Below are positions 33,845 to 40,450 of a DNA stretch of 64,000 bases, one piece after another (the stretch's first letter is position 1; every line of letters starts with the position of its first letter). Source of the DNA: Ignavibacteriota bacterium (GTDB lineage: Bacteria > Bacteroidota > Ignavibacteria > Ignavibacteriales > Melioribacteraceae); the NCBI GenBank assembly GCA_016716225.1, contig JADJWT010000001.1:992001-1056000 (forward strand). The letters run 5' to 3'. The notes beneath the pieces were generated by a model. It searched no databases, was not told the origin of the DNA, and was given only the letters and a program-made list of their open reading frames with translations. Both the position numbers and the translations under genes were made by a program.

Positions 33845-33886
33845 GTAGCTGCAGACCAGTTTGCAGGCAGGCAAGCTTTAGTCTGC
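33845..33886 (+). repeat. REP-like palindrome with GTAG upstream of proS
   Basis: GTAG (33845-33848) is followed by GCAGAC (33851-33856) paired with GTCTGC (33881-33886), with a nested TTGC/GCAA pair. The GTAG-plus-stem pattern is the same as in the other REP-like elements of this window, but the stem sequence differs. Confidence 0.5.
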
Positions 33887-34030
33887 GGAAATATATATGT
33901 AGTTTATTTCTATAATCTTTACAAAGATCCGTCTTTTTTAATATGTACTTCAGTTTCCAAACTTCCCTATTTTAATTGCAGTCTTCATTTCTTATTTTTA
34001 CAAATCATTTTCCAACAAACTTTGAAAACC

Positions 34031-35725
34031 ATGAGACTTAGCAACGCCTTTATTCCAACATTAAAAGAAAATCCAAGTGATGCAGTAATTACGAGTCACA
34101 TTTTATTAGTAAGAAGCGGAATGGTTAGAATGTTATCCGCGGGAATTTATTCATATCTTCCGCTTGGTTACAAAGTTATGAAAAAAATTGCCGAAATTAT
34201 TCGTGAAGAAATGGATGCAATCGGCGGACAAGAATTTCATCTTCCGGCTTTGAATCCTAAAGAAATTTGGGAAGCCACAAATAGAGTTGAAGCTTTTGGT
34301 GATACACTCTTTCATATAAAAAACAGAGATTATGTTTTAGCTCCAACCCACGAAGAAATAATGACATTTCACGCAAAGGGAGTTTTAAAATCTTATAAAG
34401 ATTTGCCACAAATTTGGTATCAAATTCAAACTAAATTTAGAAATGAAGCTAGACCAAGAAGCGGAATAATTAGAGGAAGACAATTTTTAATGAAAGATGC
34501 TTACTCGTTTGATTCATCAAACGAAGGATTGGATGTTTCCTATGAGTTGCATGATAAAGCTTACAGAAAAATTTTTGATAGATGCGGATTAAATTATTTT
34601 GTGGTGGGTGCATCAAGCGGAGCAATGGGCGGAAGCAAATCAGAAGAATTTATGGTTAAATCTGATGCAGGTGAAGATTACGTTGCTTATTGCAGCGGTT
34701 GCGGTTATGCCGCAAATGCAGAAGTTTCAACATCTACATTACCCAATATTCATAGAGATGAAATTAGTAAAGATATTTATGAAATAAGCACACCAAATGT
34801 AAAATCAATAGATGAACTTTGTACTTTCTTAAATATTAGTGAATCTGAAACTGCAAAATCAAGAATTTATATTTTTAATAATAATCCCATCTTAGTTTTA
34901 ATGAACGGAAATGATGAAGTTAACGAAACAAAACTTCAAACTGTTTTGGGCGGAGAAGTTCGTCCCGCACATCCTGATGAATTAAAAGAAATTTCTGGTG
35001 CTGATGCCGGTTCAATTGGACCAATAGATTTTAAACACAAAATAATTGCAGATTTAAGATTGAAGAGTGGAAATAATCTATTCAGCGGTGCAAATAAAAA
35101 TGATTATCACTTAGGCGGAATTGATTTGCAGCGCGATGTTCCTCTAATTGAATATTTTGATTTACGATTAGTTGCCTCCGGAGAACCTTGTCCAAAATGT
35201 TCAAAACCAATTGAAGTTTTTAAAGCAATTGAACTCGGACATATTTTTAAACTTGGAACAAAATATTCTATCGGATTAGGTGCAATGTTTTTGGATGAAA
35301 CCGGAAAAGAAAATCCAATAATTATGGGAAGTTATGGAATTGGCTTGGATAGAGTTTTAGCTTGCTATATTGAACAAAATAATGATGAGAACGGAATAAT
35401 TTGGAAAAAACCTTTAAATCCTTTCGATGTACACTTGATTGGATTAAACATGAAAAAAGATGAAGTTGTGAATGCATGTGAAAAATTATTTAAAGAATTG
35501 AATGAAGAAAACATTGAAGTTATTTTTGATGATAGAAATAATGTTCAAGCCGGATTTAAATTTAGCGATGCAGATTTATTAGGAATGCCTTTACAGATAA
35601 TTGTTGGTGAGCGCGGATTAAAAGAAAATCAAGTTGAAGTTAAAGTTCGTTCAACCGGCGAAAGAATTAATGTTAAACTTGATGGATTAATTGAAAAAGT
35701 AAAAAATTTAATAGAAAAAAGTTAA
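34031..35725 (+). CDS. proS: Prolyl-tRNA synthetase (bacterial type, with editing domain)
   Basis: A 564-aa class II synthetase. It begins MRLSNAFIPTLKENPSDA; motif 2 is FRNEARPRSGIIRGRQFLMKDAYSFD (about 137-160), an INS/YbaK-like editing insertion spans about 220-380 (IYIFNNNPILVLMNG, GADAGSIGP), motif 3 is GSYGIGLDRVLA (about 435), and an anticodon-binding domain ends the protein. The frame is open for a further 63 codons upstream, but those translate a REP-like repeat and have no homology, so I use the ATG at 34031. Confidence 0.96.
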   Translation: MRLSNAFIPTLKENPSDAVITSHILLVRSGMVRMLSAGIYSYLPLGYKVMKKIAEIIREEMDAIGGQEFHLPALNPKEIWEATNRVEAFGDTLFHIKNRDYVLAPTHEEIMTFHAKGVLKSYKDLPQIWYQIQTKFRNEARPRSGIIRGRQFLMKDAYSFDSSNEGLDVSYELHDKAYRKIFDRCGLNYFVVGASSGAMGGSKSEEFMVKSDAGEDYVAYCSGCGYAANAEVSTSTLPNIHRDEISKDIYEISTPNVKSIDELCTFLNISESETAKSRIYIFNNNPILVLMNGNDEVNETKLQTVLGGEVRPAHPDELKEISGADAGSIGPIDFKHKIIADLRLKSGNNLFSGANKNDYHLGGIDLQRDVPLIEYFDLRLVASGEPCPKCSKPIEVFKAIELGHIFKLGTKYSIGLGAMFLDETGKENPIIMGSYGIGLDRVLACYIEQNNDENGIIWKKPLNPFDVHLIGLNMKKDEVVNACEKLFKELNEENIEVIFDDRNNVQAGFKFSDADLLGMPLQIIVGERGLKENQVEVKVRSTGERINVKLDGLIEKVKNLIEKS

Positions 35726-35749
35726 TTTTATACTTTGTTTTACATAGCT

Positions 35750-35803
35750 GCGACTTTCAAGTTGCGGTTTATGGTAATTGCGCAAGCTGAAGCTTGCGAC
35801 TAC
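35750..35803 (-). repeat. REP-like double palindrome with GTAG end
   Basis: GCGACTT (35750-35756) pairs with AAGTTGC (35759-35765, one wobble), and CGCAAGCT (35781-35788) pairs perfectly with AGCTTGCG (35791-35798). On the minus strand the second begins GTAGTCGCAAGCTT. Layout and sequence match the element at 8693-8749. Confidence 0.65.
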
Positions 35804-35815
35804 TTAAAAAAATTT

Positions 35816-36499
35816 ATGCAGCCTACACTTTATATAACTCCAACGCCCATTGGCAATTATGAAGATATCACTTTACGCGCGTTAAAAGTATTGAATGAAG
35901 TTGATTTTATTTTCTGCGAAGAACTAAAACCGGCAAATCGTTTACTTGCACATTTCAATATATCCAAAGAATTAATTTCACTTAACGAACACAATGAACG
36001 AGAAATTGCAGATGAAGTTATTTCAAAATTGATTGAAGAAAATAAATCTGCTGCTTTAATTTCTGATGGCGGAACTCCTTTATTTTCTGACCCCGGTCAT
36101 TATTTGGTTGAGTTATGTATTTTAAATAAAATTAAAATTGTTCCTCTTCCAGGTGCAAATTCTCTTATACCCGCTTTGGTTTCATCGGGATTGGATATTG
36201 AAAAATTTTATTATTACGGATGGCTCTCACCTAAAAGTGAAATTAGAAAAAATGAATTTCATAAATTAAAAAAGCTGCATGAATTAATTATCATTTTAGA
36301 AACACCATATCGTTTAAAAAGAATTCTCACCGATGTTATTTCATATTTTGGTGCAAATCAGAAAATTGTTTTAGCTTTTAATCTAACAATGGAAGACGAA
36401 CAAATCTTTAGAAATTCTGCATCCAAAATTCTGAAGATTATTACTGAAAAAAATCTGAAAGGAGAATTTGTTCTTCTTTTAGATAACAGAAAAAACTAA
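35816..36499 (+). CDS. rsmI: 16S rRNA (cytidine-1402-2'-O)-methyltransferase RsmI
   Basis: A 227-aa tetrapyrrole-methylase-fold enzyme: LYITPTPIGNYEDITLRAL at the start, ALISDGGTPLFSDPGHYLV (about 78-96), LPGANSLIPALVSSGL (about 110), and a GWLSPK pattern. It is somewhat shorter than typical RsmI (about 270-290), lacking most of the C-terminal extension, and the usual ALETCGPRR-like regions differ, so a paralogue with another rRNA target is possible. The start ATG at 35816 follows the REP element; an earlier in-frame ATG would translate the repeat. Confidence 0.85.
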   Translation: MQPTLYITPTPIGNYEDITLRALKVLNEVDFIFCEELKPANRLLAHFNISKELISLNEHNEREIADEVISKLIEENKSAALISDGGTPLFSDPGHYLVELCILNKIKIVPLPGANSLIPALVSSGLDIEKFYYYGWLSPKSEIRKNEFHKLKKLHELIIILETPYRLKRILTDVISYFGANQKIVLAFNLTMEDEQIFRNSASKILKIITEKNLKGEFVLLLDNRKN

Positions 36500-36566
36500 T
36501 GATTTTAGAAATTTAGATTAGATAAAAGTACCTTCTTAACCACTTTATTTTATAATTGTAAAATAA

Positions 36567-36596
36567 TTTGCTCTCTTTCAAAAAGTTTTATATTTT
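36567..36596 (+). promoter_or_regulatory. Bacteroidota-type promoter
   Basis: TTTG (36567-36570), about 18 bases, then TATATTTT (36589-36596), one mismatch from TAnnTTTG. It lies about 50 bases upstream of the DUF4440 lipoprotein ATG, which also has a strong GAGGAGG ribosome site. Confidence 0.42.
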
Positions 36597-36644
36597 AATG
36601 TCAAATCATGCAATAAAATAAAAAAATAAAAGAGGAGGAATCAA

Positions 36645-37151
36645 ATGCTAAAAAAATTGGTTATAATTTTGTTAGTTGTTGGTTTTCTTTGGGGATGCAG
36701 TCAGCAAAATATTGTTAAACAATTTTCGAGCGAGGAATTAAAATCTGAAATTAATTCCTTAAATAACACAATGGCAAAAGCCGTAATGGAAGGCAATTAC
36801 GAATTAACAACAAATATGTATAAAGAAGACGGAATTTCTTTACCAAGTTATCAGCCAATGTTAAGAGGTAAAGCTGCAATTATACAACAGTCAGAAATGG
36901 AAAAGCAAAATCCGATGAAAATGGAAAATTTTGTTTTAAAATCAACTGATATTTGGCAAAGTGGAAATATGATTGTTGATATTGGCACCTACAGTTTTTC
37001 AATGGATATGCCACAAATGCCCGGCGGAGTTTTTAAAGATCAAGGAAAATATATAACTATTTACGAAGTCCAATCTGATGGATCACTTTTGATTAAAGCA
37101 GATACTTGGAATACTGATAATAATCCTTGGATGCAGATGGGTCAAAAGTAA
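36645..37151 (+). CDS. DUF4440 / SnoaL-like (NTF2-fold) lipoprotein
   Basis: A 168-aa protein with a lipoprotein signal (LLVVGFLWGC, Cys18). The body fits a DUF4440/SnoaL-like NTF2 fold: INSLNNTMAKAVMEGNYELTTNMYKEDGISLPSYQPMLRGKAAI (about 38-83) in order, followed by paired strands and WNTDNNPW at the end. Such proteins bind small ligands or act as lyase-like enzymes; the activity here is unknown. The glyoxalase-fold gene follows 44 bases later, so the two may be one transcript. Confidence 0.78.
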   Translation: MLKKLVIILLVVGFLWGCSQQNIVKQFSSEELKSEINSLNNTMAKAVMEGNYELTTNMYKEDGISLPSYQPMLRGKAAIIQQSEMEKQNPMKMENFVLKSTDIWQSGNMIVDIGTYSFSMDMPQMPGGVFKDQGKYITIYEVQSDGSLLIKADTWNTDNNPWMQMGQK

Positions 37152-37195
37152 GGTTAACAACTTTAATTTTAAATTTAAATAAAGAAAGTAAAAGA

Positions 37196-37564
37196 ATGAC
37201 AAACGCTATTAATTGGTTTGAAATCCCTGTAACAGATTTCACAAGAGCAAAAAGATTTTATGAAACAATTTTAGGTGCAGAAATTATTGAAATGCCCTTT
37301 CCTGGCGGGAAATACGGTATGCTGCCGGCAGATATGCAAAATGGAGTTGGCGGCGGACTTGCACAAGGCGAAGGTTTTGAACCCTCTGAAAAAGGAACCG
37401 TTGTTTACTTAAATGGTGGAGAAGATTTGAGTTTACCATTAAGCAAAGTTGAACAAGCCGGCGGAAAAATAATAATGCCAAAAACTTCAATTGGAGAAAA
37501 TGGCTTTATGGCACATTTTATTGATACCGAAGGAAACAGAGTTGCATTACATTCAATGAAATAA
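37196..37564 (+). CDS. VOC-family (glyoxalase/bleomycin-resistance fold) protein
   Basis: A 122-aa protein starting MTNAINWFEIPVTDFTRAKRFYETILGAE, the classical opening of one VOC module, then GKYGMLPADMQNGVGGGLAQ and a second half GGKIIMPKTSIGENGFMAHFIDTEGNRVALHS. A single two-domain VOC unit; metal-binding residues would be His/Glu at the strand ends but I cannot fix them all. Function unknown. An in-frame ATG 69 bases upstream lies within the preceding gene and is unlikely. Confidence 0.86.
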   Translation: MTNAINWFEIPVTDFTRAKRFYETILGAEIIEMPFPGGKYGMLPADMQNGVGGGLAQGEGFEPSEKGTVVYLNGGEDLSLPLSKVEQAGGKIIMPKTSIGENGFMAHFIDTEGNRVALHSMK

Positions 37565-37599
37565 TTTTTATGTATAATAACAAGCAGTTGGAAAAAAAA

Positions 37600-37907
37600 T
37601 TAAGCTTAGACTTTATGACACCAATGTTGTAGAAAAAGAAATGATGGAGAACCAACTTTTAAATATAATGACAAATTGTGTGTTGGGATAATAAAAGATG
37701 AGTTAATGTGTAGCATAGATCCTTTATTAAATTAAAAAAGTGTAGAAAAAAAGTTGAAGAGCTATAGACTTTACAAAAAGACAAATGAAAGGGTATGTTA
37801 TGATTGACGAAAGTGGAATGAAATCTCAAGCTGACTTTGACTAATGGTTAAACCTCGAAATTTACTTTTACAAACAAGCAATAACTTCAAAGAAAAAAGT
37901 AAAGTGA
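37600..37907 (+). pseudogene. Decayed TfoX/Sxy N-terminal-domain gene
   Basis: This 430-base gap holds remnants of a TfoX N-terminal-type protein in shifting frames: NVVEKEMM (about 37623-37646), then in another frame KYNDKLCVGIIKDELMCSID (from 37661) ending in a TAA at 37733, then AIDFTKRQMKGYVMIDESG (from 37761), an internal TAA at 37842, WLNLEIYFYKQAITSKKKVK and TGA at 37905. These blocks are in family order (MFGG region, CVGI, DFTGRPMKG, WLDLA, KKK tail). At least two frameshifts and one stop disrupt it, so it cannot make the full protein. Confidence 0.8.
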
Positions 37908-37997
37908 GAAAATAAGCCACAATCACTATCATGCTGTATTGCGAACTAATTTACGAAATTTAAAATCCGGAATTGTTAAATAAATAATTCCGGATTA

Positions 37998-39194
37998 TTA
38001 TTTAAATGCTTTTGCAAAATCTTCTGTCTGCTTCCAAACTCTTAACATATTTCCCGAGCAAATTTTTTCAATATCATTTTCAGAGTAATTTTTTTTCAAT
38101 AATTCATAAATGATATACGGATAATATGAAGCGTCTTTTAAATTTTCAGGAAGTGTGTTTACTCCTTCAAAATCTGATCCCAAACCGACATGATCAATTC
38201 CAACTAACTTTACAACATGATCTATATGATCTGCAACGTCTTCAACAGTTCCGGGTTTCATTGGATCATTTTTTAAATAATTTTCAACAAAATTTTTTCC
38301 TTCTTCAGAATACCTTGCAATATGATTATGCGATAAATATTTATCAATTTCTTCGGATTTTCTATTAAAATCTCCACTTATAAAATATGACCCAAATGTA
38401 ATTTGAATTACTCCGCCTTTTTCCGCTAATTTTTTTATCATTTCATCACTCATATTTCTTTCAAAATTTGGAGTGTAAAATCTGCAAGATGAGTGTGTTG
38501 CAATTACCGGAACTTTTGAAATTTCTACTGTTTGATAAAATGCATCATCTGAAACGTGTGAAATATCAACCAAAATTCCGAGTTTGTTCATTTCCGGAAT
38601 TAAAGATTTTCCAAACGGACTTAAACCTTTCCACTTTTTATTTGGATCGTAAGAAGAATCACATATGTGATTTGATTTTGAGTGTGTTAAAGTTATATAC
38701 CTAATTCCTCTATCATAAAAATGTTTTAAATTTTCAAAATTTCCGTTAATCGGACTTCCATTTTCCATTCCCATTGGAAATGAAATAATTCCTTTACCAA
38801 ATTGATTTTTTACATCTTCTGTTGAAACTGCAATTGCAAATTTATTGGGATAAGTTTTTGCTAAATATTCAACCAAATTTATTAATGAATCAGCTAAATT
38901 GAAAGCTTGATCGGATTCACCCAATTCTGCCGGAATGTAAATTGACATAAATGCAGCGTTTAATCCGCCTTGGATTGAACGCTCGTAATCAAAATGACCG
39001 TTATTTGATTTAACAGAAATATCTTCCCAATTACTATTTAAACGCATTGGCAAATCAATATGGGTATCAATTATTAATAATTTTTTACTTAACTCAACGG
39101 CTTTGTTAAAAAGTTCTTGATCAATTTTTGAAATACTTTCAGCATTAAAATTCATTAAACCACCCAAAAAAATTATTAGAAGAAATTTTCGCAT
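37998..39194 (-). CDS. Membrane dipeptidase (peptidase family M19)
   Basis: A 398-aa exported enzyme: signal peptide (about 1-18), then the M19 metal site IDTHIDLPMR (HxD, about 44), FPMGMENGSPI (Glu bridging the zincs, about 145), DISHVSD (about 220), THSSCRFY (about 240) and GLGSDFEGV (about 340). It is an outer or periplasmic zinc dipeptidase of the renal dipeptidase family. I prefer the ATG at 39194 (AGAGG upstream) over a TTG one codon earlier. It diverges from the lipoprotein gene at 39558. Confidence 0.9.
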   Translation of the reverse strand: MRKFLLIIFLGGLMNFNAESISKIDQELFNKAVELSKKLLIIDTHIDLPMRLNSNWEDISVKSNNGHFDYERSIQGGLNAAFMSIYIPAELGESDQAFNLADSLINLVEYLAKTYPNKFAIAVSTEDVKNQFGKGIISFPMGMENGSPINGNFENLKHFYDRGIRYITLTHSKSNHICDSSYDPNKKWKGLSPFGKSLIPEMNKLGILVDISHVSDDAFYQTVEISKVPVIATHSSCRFYTPNFERNMSDEMIKKLAEKGGVIQITFGSYFISGDFNRKSEEIDKYLSHNHIARYSEEGKNFVENYLKNDPMKPGTVEDVADHIDHVVKLVGIDHVGLGSDFEGVNTLPENLKDASYYPYIIYELLKKNYSENDIEKICSGNMLRVWKQTEDFAKAFK

Positions 39195-39270
39195 CAAGAA
39201 ATACCTCTCTGATATTTTATTATCGAAAAAAATTTAACTACAATTTCAAATCTATTCATTTTTTTGCTAA

Positions 39271-39288
39271 TTGATTTATATCACTAAA
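39271..39288. promoter_or_regulatory. CRP/FNR-like site, variant copy
   Basis: TTGATTTATATCACTAAA matches the copies at 39443 and 40253 at 15 of 18 positions and reads TTGAT-N4-ATCAC, an FNR/CRP-type half-site arrangement. It is 77 bases upstream of the dipeptidase start. Confidence 0.4.
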
Positions 39289-39441
39289 TTTTTTTTGAAC
39301 TTTCTCGAATATAAGATAAAAAATCACATAATACTTTGGCTATTTCAAATATCATATTAGTTTGCTTTTTGTTATTCTTTACATTTTCCAGTATAAAAAC
39401 CGTTAGAAAAAATAAGAAATCAGATTTGCTTAAAAATCAAA

Positions 39442-39457
39442 TGTGATTAAAATCACT
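39442..39457. promoter_or_regulatory. CRP/FNR-like palindromic site
   Basis: TGTGATTAAAATCACT contains the perfect palindrome GTGATT-AA-AATCAC (39443-39456) and reads TGTGA-N6-TCACT, close to the CRP consensus. It is about 100 bases upstream of the lipoprotein gene at 39558. Confidence 0.5.
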
Positions 39458-39557
39458 AAACAAAAAGTTTTGAATACCGAATCTGATTTAGAAAAATTAA
39501 TAAATTCTATTTCTATTCAAATCAAGAAAGGAAATTTCAAAAACAGGGAAGCTCCAA

Positions 39558-40142
39558 ATGAAAAAATCATTTTTATTTATAGCTATAATTTTATTTACAT
39601 TTATTGCATGCAGCGATGAAAATTCAATTTTAACTCCGCAAACAAATTTTAGCAATGAGAGTTTAACGATTACTAAAATTATGGGAGATACTGTAATTGA
39701 AACTGTTGATACAACATTCTTTAAACAAAAACACTCTTATTCTTTAACAGTAAATGGAGAAAAAGGCGGAAAGGTTTTTGTTAAACATCAATTTAAAAAT
39801 AAGAGAAGCAAAATCTTAAAACTTGATGCTGTTCTAAATATTCCGGATAGTGCTTACAAAGGTGATTTAACATTTGATATTATTTTTGATTTAGAAACAT
39901 TGGGTGTAGAATTATATCCCTCACCATTTACATTTGATAAACCGGTAATTCTTGATTTGAAATTTATGAATGCTGATTTGAAAGAATTTGATCTGAAAGA
40001 TTTTAATTTCGATTATCTTGATGGAGAATCCGAACATTTAAAATTTGATAATATTAAATTTGATCTTGAAAAGGGACTACTTGAAATTATCGGAGTTCAA
40101 ATTCCTCATTTCTCAAGATACGGCTGGACAAGAACAAAATAG
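39558..40142 (+). CDS. Hypothetical lipoprotein
   Basis: A 194-aa protein with a lipoprotein signal (LFTFIAC, Cys18). I do not recognise the family. The body is beta-rich: HSYSLTVNGEKGGKVFVKHQF, then two LTFDIIFDLETLG/VILDLKFMNADLKEFDLKDFNFDYLDG-type segments with a run of alternating acidic and hydrophobic residues, ending HFSRYGWTR. The upstream CRP/FNR-like site and downstream strong terminator indicate a single-gene, regulated transcript. Confidence 0.6.
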   Translation: MKKSFLFIAIILFTFIACSDENSILTPQTNFSNESLTITKIMGDTVIETVDTTFFKQKHSYSLTVNGEKGGKVFVKHQFKNKRSKILKLDAVLNIPDSAYKGDLTFDIIFDLETLGVELYPSPFTFDKPVILDLKFMNADLKEFDLKDFNFDYLDGESEHLKFDNIKFDLEKGLLEIIGVQIPHFSRYGWTRTK

Positions 40143-40169
40143 ATTTTTATTATATAATTTTTTGAAAAG

Positions 40170-40199
40170 ATCTGCTGCCAAAAACAGCAGATTTTTTTT
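40170..40199 (+). terminator. Rho-independent terminator
   Basis: ATCTGCTG (40170-40177) pairs with CAGCAGAT (40185-40192), followed by eight T. It ends the lipoprotein transcript. Confidence 0.9.
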
Positions 40200-40251
40200 G
40201 TATTTTAATAAATAATTCTTCTAATTCAATTCAATTTTTTGTGCTGATATG

Positions 40252-40267
40252 TGTGATTAAAATCACT
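40252..40267. promoter_or_regulatory. CRP/FNR-like palindromic site
   Basis: TGTGATTAAAATCACT again contains GTGATT-AA-AATCAC (40253-40266). The 18-base core including the following AAA is identical to the copy at 39443. It lies about 100 bases before the candidate small RNA at 40351. Confidence 0.5.
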
Positions 40268-40350
40268 AAAGTTTAAACTTAAAGTTCCGAACATAATGTA
40301 AGAAAATAAATTTTGATTTTACTGATTTATTATGATTTAGAAATTTTTTC

Positions 40351-40410
40351 GGAGGTTCAGGGGGGAACCAAAGAAGTCTGTTAGGTGCCTTGCGTGCCTA
40401 GCAGATTTTT
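40351..40410 (+). ncRNA. Candidate small RNA, two hairpins and U-run
   Basis: The 308-base gap 40143-40450 has no open frame. On the plus strand, GGTTC (40354-40358) pairs with GAACC (40365-40369), then TCTGTTAGG (40377-40385) pairs with CCTAGCAGA (40397-40405, one wobble), directly followed by TTTTT. The stems are G+C rich in an A+T-rich genome. There is no downstream plus-strand gene, so this is a free-standing transcript end. I tried to match riboswitch classes and could not. Confidence 0.4.
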
Positions 40411-40450
40411 ATTTTAAAGAAGTCATAAAAGTTTAAGATAGAAAAATTAA

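Larger units (their letters stand above)
39195..39557. other. 363-base divergent intergenic region between M19 dipeptidase and lipoprotein gene
   Basis: No open frame of interest and no RNA recognised. The region is very A+T rich. Two CRP/FNR-like palindromes lie in it (39271-39284 and 39443-39456), so it probably holds regulated promoters for both genes. Confidence 0.5.

Noticed and set aside
33842..34030. N-terminal extension of proS
   Set aside because: Translates a REP-like repeat; the enzyme family starts at MRLSNAF (34031).
35735..35815. N-terminal extension of rsmI
   Set aside because: Translates the REP-like palindromes; the family starts at MQPTLYITPTPIGN (35816).
37565..37997. Intact TfoX gene
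   Set aside because: Frameshifts and an internal stop break every reading frame.
40351..40410. Known riboswitch
   Set aside because: The sequence did not fit any class I know, and no gene lies downstream on the plus strand.
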